From an uncultured Clostridia bacterium (lineage in GTDB: Bacteria > Bacillota > Clostridia > Oscillospirales > Ruminococcaceae): a stretch of DNA of 13,646 nucleotides. The stretch's first letter is position 1. Each line of letters starts with the position of its first letter. Shown piece by piece: positions 1 through 5,352 of this stretch. The stretch is taken from NCBI GenBank assembly GCA_937901465.1, contig CALGTU010000128.1:1-13646 (forward strand). The letters run 5' to 3'. The translations under genes and the position numbers were made by a program. The notes beneath the pieces are model-generated. The model searched no databases. It had not been told where the DNA came from and saw only the letters and a list, made by a program, of their open reading frames with translations.

Positions 1-329
1 GAAAATTCTGTTCCGATTTTTGCTTTTTTTGCAGGTCTGCAGATAATATCCCATGTCATATTTCCTTTTTGTTCAAGCAAAAGAAATTCGATAAATGTAT
101 TATTATCGCATTTCACCCCGTAAAGTCTTGCAGGAAGAACACGACTGTCATTAAGAACAAGTAAGTCACCTTTTTTAAGATAATCGCATAAATTATAGAA
201 ACGGTCGTGTTTTATTTCGCCTGTTTCTCTTGATACTTTCAAGAGTCTTGAAGAGTTTCTTGGTTCAAGCGGAGTCTGAGCGATAAGTTCTTCGGGCAAA
301 TCGTAGAAAAAGTCTGATGTTTTATACAT
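1..329 (-). CDS. queA: QueA, S-adenosylmethionine:tRNA ribosyltransferase-isomerase (5' part only)
   Basis: The gene runs off the left edge, leaving about 109 N-terminal residues. QueA transfers and isomerises the ribosyl group of SAM onto 7-aminomethyl-7-deazaguanine in tRNA, making epoxyqueuosine at the wobble base; it is cytoplasmic. The translated start MYKTSDFFYDLPEELIAQ, followed by an RNSSRLL stretch and GDLLVLNDSRVLPARLYG, is the conserved QueA N-terminus (LPxELIAQ, NDSRVxPARLxG). The ATG at 329-327 has an AGGAG ribosome binding site about 6 bases upstream (335-339 on the plus strand). It is transcribed away from the lysine operon. I could not identify a convincing promoter for it in the 330-400 interval. 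The catalytic and C-terminal parts lie outside the window. Confidence 0.93.
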   Translation of the reverse strand, partial: MYKTSDFFYDLPEELIAQTPLEPRNSSRLLKVSRETGEIKHDRFYNLCDYLKKGDLLVLNDSRVLPARLYGVKCDNNTFIEFLLLEQKGNMTWDIICRPAKKAKIGTEF

Positions 330-358
330 AAAATTCTCCTGAAAAAATAAAATTTATA

Positions 359-387
359 TTGACATAGTATCCCGAAAGTGATACAAT
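359..387 (+). promoter_or_regulatory. Sigma-A promoter of the lysine riboswitch/asd operon
   Basis: The -35 box TTGACA is at 359-364 and the -10 box TACAAT at 382-387, with a 17-base spacer. Transcription should start near 394, immediately before the first helix of the riboswitch, so almost all of the leader is aptamer. This is a near-perfect consensus promoter, as expected where control is by attenuation rather than by initiation. Confidence 0.88.
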
Positions 388-394
388 ATATAAA

Positions 395-562
395 CGGATA
401 GAGGTCGCAGATGCGATTAGTACCCTCAGCAAGAGTGCCGACTCGCCATAAAGCTGAACGGGAAAGGCAATTCTGCCGAAGGGTTTAAGTCTGGCATCTT
501 AGCCCTGATCGTATATCAAACAGGTATGCGATTGTCATCATATGCTATGATGGAGAGCTATC
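395..562 (+). ncRNA. Lysine riboswitch (L-box) aptamer
   Basis: This leader RNA binds lysine and controls the downstream diaminopimelate genes. All five helices can be traced by eye: P1 397-401 with 558-562 (GATAG/CTATC); P2 407-411 with 472-476 (GCAGA/TCTGC), carrying an inner stem 426-430 with 453-457; P3 481-489 with 498-505; P4 508-514 with 526-532; P5 536-541 with 547-552. The family's conserved blocks are present: AGTA after P2, GGGAAAGG, GCCGAAG, TGTCA before P5, and GGAGAGCTATC closing P1. It sits between a consensus promoter and asd-dapA-dapB, the expected target pathway. Family assignment is by motif and helix recognition, not a covariance-model search. Confidence 0.95.
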
Positions 563-605
563 GGCATTTCGATTCATTCATTTTTTTATATTTTGAATAT
601 GCCGA
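561..605 (+). promoter_or_regulatory. Expression-platform hairpin overlapping riboswitch P1
   Basis: TCGGCAT (561-567) pairs with ATGCCGA (599-605), and inner pairing of ATTC with GAAT (595-598) is possible. The 5' arm shares its first two bases with the 3' strand of P1, so it competes slightly with lysine-stabilised P1. Only four T residues follow it (607-610), so it is a poor terminator by itself. It probably takes part in switching between the aptamer and the terminator at 629-659. The exact role is inference. Confidence 0.55.
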
Positions 606-628
606 CTTTTCTATTATACAGTATGATG

Positions 629-659
629 AACCGATTTTCAATCGGTTTTTTTATTTTTG
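629..659 (+). terminator. Intrinsic terminator/attenuator of the lysine riboswitch
   Basis: AACCGATT (629-636) and AATCGGTT (640-647) form a perfect 8-bp stem with a 3-base loop, followed by a T-rich tract to 659. It lies between the aptamer and the asd ribosome binding site, where an L-box attenuator is expected. Its 5' strand can alternatively pair upstream (626-634 with 569-577 with one mismatch, or 631-635 with 560-564), giving candidate antiterminators. Confidence 0.85.
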
Positions 660-700
660 TAAACGAAATAAAATAAAAGTATTTTAAAGGAGAAATTTTT

Positions 701-1780
701 ATGAAACAGTTCAATGTAGGTATTATTGGTGCAACAGGTATGGTAGGTCAGCGTTTCGCTACACTTCTCGAAAACCATCCTTGGTTCAAGGTTAAAGTTC
801 TTGCTGCCAGCCCTCGTTCAAAGGGAAAGACATATGAAGAAGCTGTAGGAAATCGTTGGGCTATGGATGTTCCTATGCCTGAATCAATGAAAAACCTTAT
901 CGTTTATGATGCAACAGCAGACATTGCAGAGATCACATCACAGGTTGATTTTGTATTCTGTGCAGTTGACATGAAGAAGGATGAAATCAAAGCACTCGAA
1001 GAAGCATATGCTAAGGCTGAATGCCCTGTTATTTCAAACAACTCAGCTAACCGTGGCGTAGATGATGTTCCTATGATCGTTCCTGAAATCAACGCAGATC
1101 ATGCTGTTGTTATTGAATCACAGAGAAAGCGTCTCGGAACAAAGCGTGGATTTATAGCAGTTAAATCAAACTGCTCAATCCAAAGCTATGTTCCCGCTCT
1201 CACTCCTCTCAGAAAGTTTGGAATTACAAACGTTCTTGCTTGCACATATCAGGCTATTTCAGGTGCAGGAAAAACATTTGAAACATGGCCTGAAATGGTT
1301 GATAACCTTATCCCCTTCATCGGTGGAGAAGAAGAAAAGTCAGAAAAAGAACCTCTCAAGGTATGGGGTAAAGTTGTTGATGGCAAGATTGTGAATGAAG
1401 ACAGCATCGCTATCACAACACAGTGTCTTAGAGTTCCTGTTTCAAACGGACACACAGCTGCTGTATTCGTTTCATTCAAGAACAAGCCTTCTATCGAAGA
1501 AATCAAGAAAATATGGGCTGAATTCAAGGCAGAACCTCAGGAACTTGAACTTCCCCTCGCTCCTAAGCAGTTCCTTAACTACTTTGAAGAAGACAATCGT
1601 CCTCAGGCTAAACTTGACAGAGATCTTGAAAAAGGTATGGCAGTTTCAATTGGTCGTCTCCGTGAAGACTCACAATATGACTACAAGTTTGTATGTCTTT
1701 CACACAATACACTCAGAGGCGCCGCAGGCGGTGGAGTTCTTATGGCTGAACTTCTTGCTGCAAAGGGATATCTTGACTAA
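701..1780 (+). CDS. asd: Aspartate-semialdehyde dehydrogenase (eukaryal/archaeal-type)
   Basis: Reduces aspartyl phosphate to aspartate semialdehyde with NADPH, the branch point to lysine/diaminopimelate and to threonine/methionine; cytoplasmic. The 359-residue protein has the N-terminal nucleotide-binding loop GATGMVG (10-16), the nucleophile in SNCSI (Cys158), an acceptor-binding stretch around QAISGAGKTFETWPE (184-198), a probable catalytic His in NGHTAAV (His251) and a C-terminal NTLRGAAGGG. The long IPFIGGEEEKSEKE segment and overall pattern resemble the yeast Hom2/archaeal branch rather than the E. coli branch. The ATG at 701 has AAAGGAGA at 686-693. It is the first gene of the riboswitch-controlled operon; dapA follows after 24 bases. 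Its codons are more C-ending (AAC, TTC, ATC, CTC) than those of dapB, consistent with higher expression. Confidence 0.96.
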   Translation: MKQFNVGIIGATGMVGQRFATLLENHPWFKVKVLAASPRSKGKTYEEAVGNRWAMDVPMPESMKNLIVYDATADIAEITSQVDFVFCAVDMKKDEIKALEEAYAKAECPVISNNSANRGVDDVPMIVPEINADHAVVIESQRKRLGTKRGFIAVKSNCSIQSYVPALTPLRKFGITNVLACTYQAISGAGKTFETWPEMVDNLIPFIGGEEEKSEKEPLKVWGKVVDGKIVNEDSIAITTQCLRVPVSNGHTAAVFVSFKNKPSIEEIKKIWAEFKAEPQELELPLAPKQFLNYFEEDNRPQAKLDRDLEKGMAVSIGRLREDSQYDYKFVCLSHNTLRGAAGGGVLMAELLAAKGYLD

Positions 1781-1804
1781 TCCTTACAGAAAGGAACATA
1801 CATT

Positions 1805-2698
1805 ATGAAGAAAAAGACAATTTTTACAGGTGCAGGAGTTGCTATTGTAACCCCTATGAACGCTGATGGATCTATAGATTTTGAAACATTCGGAAAACTT
1901 ATCGATTTTCAGATTGATAACGGAACAGATTGTATTGTTGTATGTGGAACAACAGGCGAATCTTCGACTATGACAGATGATGAACATAAAGAATCTATCC
2001 GTTACTGTGTTGAAAGAGTAAATAAAAGAGTTCCTGTTATCGCAGGAACAGGAAGTAACGATACAGCCTATGCTATTCAGCTTTCAAAGGAAGCCGAACT
2101 TCTCGGTGCTGACGCTGTTCTCGTTGTTTCACCTTACTATAACAAAACTTCTCAGAATGGTCTTATCAAGCATTTTACTGCTATTGCAGATGCAATAAAT
2201 ATCCCTGTTATGCTTTATAATATCCCCGGAAGAACAGGCGTTAATATCGCTATTGATACATTTGTTGAACTTGCAAAGCATGAAAATATCGTCGCTGTTA
2301 AGGAAGCAGGCGGAAATATGGATTATTTTGCAAAGATAATTGAAGCTTGCGGAGATTCTCTTGATGTTTACAGCGGAGACGACGGAATGACAGTTCCTGT
2401 TATGTCAATCGGCGGTAAGGGTGTTATTTCAGTTCTTTCAAATGTAATGCCCAAGGAAACACACGAAATGTGTCAGCTTTGCCTTGATAACAATTTTGCA
2501 GAAGCAGGAAAATTACAGATTAAATATCTTAATCTTATAAATGCACTTTTCTGTGATGTAAATCCTATTCCTGTAAAGGAAGCTATGGCACTTATGGGAC
2601 TTTGCGGTAACACATTAAGACTTCCCCTCTGCCCTACATCAGAAGCAAATCTTGCAAAAATCTCTGCTGAACTTAAAGCAAACGGATTACTTAAATAA
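1805..2698 (+). CDS. dapA: 4-hydroxy-tetrahydrodipicolinate synthase
   Basis: Condenses pyruvate with aspartate semialdehyde, the first committed step of diaminopimelate/lysine synthesis; a cytoplasmic TIM-barrel aldolase of the DHDPS/NAL family. The 297 residues match the family's usual length. Visible landmarks are GTTGES (48-53), which binds the pyruvate carboxylate, the SPYYNK segment with Tyr111-Tyr112, the catalytic Tyr in LYNIPGRTG (Tyr138, with Arg143 for substrate binding) and the Schiff-base lysine in VAVKEAGG (Lys166). The ribosome binding site AGAAAGGA (1788-1795) lies 9 bases before the ATG. It is 24 bases after asd and its stop codon abuts the dapB ribosome binding site, so the three genes are one operon. 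Confidence 0.97.
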   Translation: MKKKTIFTGAGVAIVTPMNADGSIDFETFGKLIDFQIDNGTDCIVVCGTTGESSTMTDDEHKESIRYCVERVNKRVPVIAGTGSNDTAYAIQLSKEAELLGADAVLVVSPYYNKTSQNGLIKHFTAIADAINIPVMLYNIPGRTGVNIAIDTFVELAKHENIVAVKEAGGNMDYFAKIIEACGDSLDVYSGDDGMTVPVMSIGGKGVISVLSNVMPKETHEMCQLCLDNNFAEAGKLQIKYLNLINALFCDVNPIPVKEAMALMGLCGNTLRLPLCPTSEANLAKISAELKANGLLK

Positions 2699-2710
2699 GG
2701 AATGATTAAA

Positions 2711-3466
2711 ATGACAAATATCGTTATCAGTGGTGCTAACGGAAAAATGGGAAAAGTTATAAACAGTGTTATTTCTGCAAGAGAAGATTGCAGAGTTATT
2801 GCAGGAATCGATATAAATACAGAATCTTATGCTGATTTTCCTATCGTGTCCTCTCCTGCTGAACTTACCGAAAAACCTGATGTTATAATTGATTTTTCGC
2901 ATCCTTTAGCTCTCGATAACCTTATAAGCTATGCTCTTTCAACAGGAACTCCCCTTGTTCTCGCAACAACAGGATATTCTGATGAACAGATAGCAAAGAT
3001 AAAGAATTTTTCTGAACAGATACCTGTTTTCTTTACTTTCAACATGTCACTCGGTATAAATCTTCTTGTAGAACTTGCTAAACAAGCAACAATGATTCTC
3101 GGAAATCAGTTTGACATTGAAATAGTTGAAAAACATCACAATCAGAAAATTGACGCTCCCAGCGGAACAGCAATAATGCTTGCTGATGCGATAAACGAAA
3201 CTCTTGATAATAAAATGCAGTATACCTATGACAGACATTCTCAGCGTAAAAAACGCGAAAAAAATGAAATTGGTATGCATTCTATAAGAGGCGGAACAAT
3301 CGTTGGAGAACACGATGTTATCTTTGCCGGAAGAGATGAAGTTATTACTCTTTCTCATCAGGCAGCATCAAAAGAAGTTTTTGCAGTAGGTTCTGTTAAC
3401 GCCGCAGTATTTATGAACGGCAAGAAAAAAGGTCTTTATACAATGGCAGACCTTATAAAACAGTAA
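2711..3466 (+). CDS. dapB: 4-hydroxy-tetrahydrodipicolinate reductase
   Basis: Reduces the DapA product to tetrahydrodipicolinate with NAD(P)H; cytoplasmic. From the ATG at 2711 the protein has 251 residues: an N-terminal Rossmann loop GANGKMG (8-14), DFSHP (61-65), ATTGYS (85-90), then the catalytic/substrate block EKHHNQKIDAPSGTA (140-154, with His142 and Lys146 in the usual His..Lys positions), and RGGTIVGEHDV typical of the C-terminal domain. An in-frame ATG at 2702 lies one base after AAGGA (2697-2701), too close to be used. The ATG at 2711 is 9 bases from the same site, which decides the start. That ribosome binding site overlaps the dapA stop, implying translational coupling. A bidirectional terminator follows. 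Confidence 0.96.
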   Translation: MTNIVISGANGKMGKVINSVISAREDCRVIAGIDINTESYADFPIVSSPAELTEKPDVIIDFSHPLALDNLISYALSTGTPLVLATTGYSDEQIAKIKNFSEQIPVFFTFNMSLGINLLVELAKQATMILGNQFDIEIVEKHHNQKIDAPSGTAIMLADAINETLDNKMQYTYDRHSQRKKREKNEIGMHSIRGGTIVGEHDVIFAGRDEVITLSHQAASKEVFAVGSVNAAVFMNGKKKGLYTMADLIKQ

Positions 3467-3478
3467 TATAAAAAGTAA

Positions 3479-3515
3479 AACCTGAGAAGATTTATTTCTT
3501 CTCAGGTTATTTTTT
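3479..3515. terminator. Bidirectional terminator between dapB and the carboxypeptidase gene
   Basis: AACCTGAGAAGA (3479-3490) and TCTTCTCAGGTT (3497-3508) form a 12-bp perfect stem with a 6-base loop. A T-run follows on the plus strand (3510-3515), and an A-rich flank (3467-3480) gives a T-rich tail on the minus strand. It serves both convergent genes. The outer ten bases of the stem recur in the terminator at 8112-8145. Confidence 0.92.
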
Positions 3516-4599
3516 ATTCCTCACTTATTTCATCTGAACCTTCATCGTTTACTGAAATATCTGTTATTATATCGTCAGGAATGTATTTTTCATAAATAGC
3601 AAACGTATCATAAATTGATTTCCACTTTGATTCACCATCTGCAAGAACGCATATGTATGTCTTGTCTCCCTTTGTTGCATAACTTACAAGACAGTTACCT
3701 GCTTCTGTTGTGTAACCGGTTTTTCCTGCTTTTATTTCAACACCTTCAACTTCGTTCCCATACATTCTTGAAAACATTGTGCTGAAAAGTTCTATTCCTT
3801 CAGGATTTTCTTCAGTTTTTTCGGTTGTGTATTTGTATGTTGAAAGAACTTCTCTACAAATCGGATTTTCCATAGCATATTTCATTATAATTGCCATATC
3901 TGCCGGAGTTGAATAGTTATTTTCATCATGAAGACCGCTTGTGTTTGAAAAATGTGTATTTTGAAGACCTAATTCTTCACATTTTGCATTCATAAGTTTT
4001 ACAAATTCCTCTTCAGAACCGCTTACATACTCAGCAAGTGCAATAGCACAATCTCCGCCAGATGGAAGAATGAGACCATATAAAAGGTCGATTATTTTAA
4101 CATCTTCGCCTTCTTTGAATCCCGCTCTTGTAGCATCTGCATCAACAAGTGGTTTTATTATTTCGTATGTCATTTCAAAAGTTGCATTAAAATCATTTAT
4201 ATTTTCAACAGCAACAAGAATTGTCATAACCTTTGTCATAGATGCAGGATATATTTTCGCATTTCCGCTTCTGTGTGAGATAACAACTCCCGTTTCGGCA
4301 TCAATAAGAATAGCATATTTCGAATTTACATCTTCTTCTGTAAAATTAGAAGGTGACTTTGAAAAATCAACCTCAAAAAGTTCAATTTCAGGCTCTGTCG
4401 GCATTTCTATCGGAGTATCAGTCACAGGAAGATTGACAGGAGTATCATCTATCTTATTCTTTTTTATAGCAGAACAACTTACTGCTGTTATGATAATCGC
4501 AAATATTATAACAGTAAGAACAAGCGCTGCTACTGCCCTTCTTCGTCTGTATATATATTCTTTCTTTAAACGGCCACGTTTTTTAACTGTTTTTGCCAT
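3514..4599 (-). CDS. Membrane-anchored D-alanyl-D-alanine carboxypeptidase (DacA/DacF-type penicillin-binding protein)
   Basis: Serine peptidase that removes the terminal D-Ala from peptidoglycan stem peptides outside the membrane. The 361-residue protein starts with a strongly basic cytoplasmic stretch (1-21), then a hydrophobic helix (about 22-42), a Pro/Thr/Glu-rich linker (50-75) and the peptidase domain. The nucleophile motif is SMTK (Ser120-Lys123) and the third motif is KTGYT (293-297). The usual S-x-N second motif reads SGG (180-182), so the Asn is replaced by Gly; neighbouring DCAIALAE fits the family. Only about 65 residues follow KTG, so the C-terminal beta domain of PBP5 is absent. 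The sequence TAVSC near residue 42 is a weak lipobox, so a lipoprotein anchor is possible. Ribosome binding site GAGGAA at 4606-4611; it has its own promoter. Confidence 0.92.
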   Translation of the reverse strand: MAKTVKKRGRLKKEYIYRRRRAVAALVLTVIIFAIIITAVSCSAIKKNKIDDTPVNLPVTDTPIEMPTEPEIELFEVDFSKSPSNFTEEDVNSKYAILIDAETGVVISHRSGNAKIYPASMTKVMTILVAVENINDFNATFEMTYEIIKPLVDADATRAGFKEGEDVKIIDLLYGLILPSGGDCAIALAEYVSGSEEEFVKLMNAKCEELGLQNTHFSNTSGLHDENNYSTPADMAIIMKYAMENPICREVLSTYKYTTEKTEENPEGIELFSTMFSRMYGNEVEGVEIKAGKTGYTTEAGNCLVSYATKGDKTYICVLADGESKWKSIYDTFAIYEKYIPDDIITDISVNDEGSDEISEE

Positions 4600-4645
4600 T
4601 AAACATTCCTCAATTCAGATAATTCTGTATTTCCCCTCGCCTTAA

Positions 4646-4674
4646 AGTATGACATATAATGCAGAAAATGTCAA
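4646..4674 (-). promoter_or_regulatory. Sigma-A promoter of the D-Ala-D-Ala carboxypeptidase gene
   Basis: Read on the minus strand, TTGACA lies at 4674-4669 and CATACT at 4651-4646, with a 17-base spacer. The -35 box begins only six bases beyond the terminator hairpin of the preceding minus-strand gene, so the terminator tail and the promoter overlap. Confidence 0.75.
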
Positions 4675-4680
4675 GCAAAT

Positions 4681-4715
4681 AAGAATAACCCATAGTTCTT
4701 CTATGGGTTATTCTT
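4681..4715 (-). terminator. Terminator after the small membrane protein gene
   Basis: A perfect 15-bp stem (AAGAATAACCCATAG at 4681-4695 and its complement at 4701-4715) has a 5-base loop. On the minus strand it is followed by ATTTGCTT, a modest U-tract. The stem includes part of the stop codon of the upstream gene. It separates that gene from the carboxypeptidase promoter. Confidence 0.8.
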
Positions 4716-5148
4716 ACTCTGCATTTTTATAAGAAATCATAATATGACAAGGTGCAAAAATTAAAGCTGACACAACAAGCAGAATTGACCTTGACATAAT
4801 TCCGCTGAAAATAAATATTACCGAGGGAATTATCGAAAGTGATAATGCTTTGAATATATTATTCTTTTTCCAGCATACAATCCATAAAACACAATAGGAA
4901 ATAACAAGAACTATGTTAACAATAAGATAAACCGCAAATGCTTCATCAGACCAGAACCCAAACCATGTCCCCGGAATATTAATTATCATCAATCCGAAAC
5001 AACCATATCTTCCTATCTGTTCAAATATCTCAACTATTTTATTATTCCATTTATTCTGAAATCCGTCTTTGCATTTTATTGCAAAAATTATATTCGGAAT
5101 CATAATAATTATTATGAATATAAGTCCGAAAACATTAAACCATTCCAA
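4714..5148 (-). CDS. Small multi-pass membrane protein, function unknown
   Basis: I do not recognise a named family. With the TTG start at 5148 the protein has 144 residues and four to five hydrophobic segments (about 4-24, 48-65, 70-93, 102-116 and 119-138). Two short polar loops stand out: a charged one at 25-47 (KCKDGFQNKWNNKIVEIFEQ) and WFGFWSDEA at 62-70. The TTG is preceded by AGAGGGTGA (5161-5153), a 7-of-9 match to the consensus Shine-Dalgarno at good spacing. An ATG six codons upstream (5166) is possible, but its only ribosome binding site is AAGGTG inside the 3' arm of the tRNA terminator stem. Reading further upstream enters the tRNA gene, so longer versions are artefacts. No own promoter was identified; expression may depend on read-through of that terminator. 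Confidence 0.82.
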   Translation of the reverse strand: MEWFNVFGLIFIIIIMIPNIIFAIKCKDGFQNKWNNKIVEIFEQIGRYGCFGLMIINIPGTWFGFWSDEAFAVYLIVNIVLVISYCVLWIVCWKKNNIFKALSLSIIPSVIFIFSGIMSRSILLVVSALIFAPCHIMISYKNAE

Positions 5149-5167
5149 AAAATCACCCTCTAACATA

Positions 5168-5202
5168 AAAAATAAACACCTTGCAGAAAAACTGCAAGGT
5201 GT
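5168..5202 (-). terminator. Intrinsic terminator of tRNA-Arg
   Basis: ACACCTTGCAG (5176-5186) and CTGCAAGGTGT (5192-5202) form an 11-bp perfect stem with a 5-base loop, followed on the minus strand by TTTATTTTTT. It begins one base after the encoded CCA of the tRNA. Its 3' arm carries the only Shine-Dalgarno-like sequence (AAGGTG) for the ATG at 5166 of the next gene. Confidence 0.93.
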
Positions 5203-5203
5203 C

Positions 5204-5280
5204 TGGTGCGCCGGAAGGGACTCGAACCCCCGGCCTACTGGTTCGTAGCCAGTCACTCTATCCAGCTGAGCTACCGGCGC
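5204..5280 (-). tRNA. tRNA-Arg (anticodon ACG)
   Basis: The 77-base cloverleaf has acceptor stem GCGCCGG (5280-5274) pairing with CCGGCGC (5214-5208), discriminator A and an encoded CCA (5206-5204). The D arm contains AGCTCAGCTGGATAGAG. The anticodon stem ACTGG/CCAGT encloses the loop CTACGAA, giving anticodon ACG (5246-5244), read as ICG for arginine CGU/CGC/CGA codons. The T arm contains GGTTCGAGTCC. It has its own promoter and terminator, so it is a single-gene unit, although read-through from capA is possible because no terminator was seen between them. Confidence 0.98.
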
Positions 5281-5281
5281 A

Positions 5282-5304
5282 TAAGCGTTATTTCTTAACG
5301 CTTA
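5282..5304. repeat. Inverted repeat in the tRNA-Arg 5' leader
   Basis: TAAGCGTTA (5282-5290) and TAACGCTTA (5296-5304) form a 9-bp perfect inverted repeat with a 5-base centre. It sits between the -10 box and the mature 5' end of tRNA-Arg, one base from the tRNA, and spans the predicted transcription start near 5301. It could be a leader hairpin affecting RNase P processing, a protein-binding site, or chance. Confidence 0.6.
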
Positions 5305-5307
5305 AAT

Positions 5308-5336
5308 ATTATAACATACATATTTTTATATGTCAA
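5308..5336 (-). promoter_or_regulatory. Consensus sigma-A promoter of tRNA-Arg
   Basis: Read on the minus strand, TTGACA (5336-5331), a 17-base spacer and TATAAT (5313-5308) are an exact consensus. This is as expected for a stable RNA gene. The -35 box lies only 16 bases past the capA stop codon. Confidence 0.92.
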
Positions 5337-5352
5337 GTCCTTTTTTTAAAAA

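Noticed and set aside
1188..1808. Overlapping open frames on both strands inside asd (for example 1188-1394, 1249-1527 and 1395-1808)
   Set aside because: They are shadows of the asd frame with no ribosome binding site or family-like sequence; asd is intact and full length.
2702..2710. Upstream ATG of dapB
   Set aside because: It lies one base from the Shine-Dalgarno AAGGA; the ATG at 2711 has correct spacing.
4070..4645. 191-codon plus-strand open frame antisense to the carboxypeptidase gene
   Set aside because: No ribosome binding site or recognisable protein pattern; the minus-strand frame carries all three penicillin-binding-protein motif positions.
5149..5256. N-terminal extension of the small membrane protein from a GTG at 5256
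   Set aside because: The extension reads through the tRNA-Arg anticodon and T arms and the tRNA terminator, so it is not coding.
5204..5280. tRNA-Arg as a mobile-element attachment site
   Set aside because: No second copy of the tRNA 3' end and no integrase or other mobile gene was seen in the window.
5321..5352. Terminator for capA in the A/T-rich stretch after its stop codon
   Set aside because: Only a weak 6-bp AT pairing (ACATAT/ATATGT) is present and it lies in the spacer of the tRNA promoter; not convincing as a terminator.
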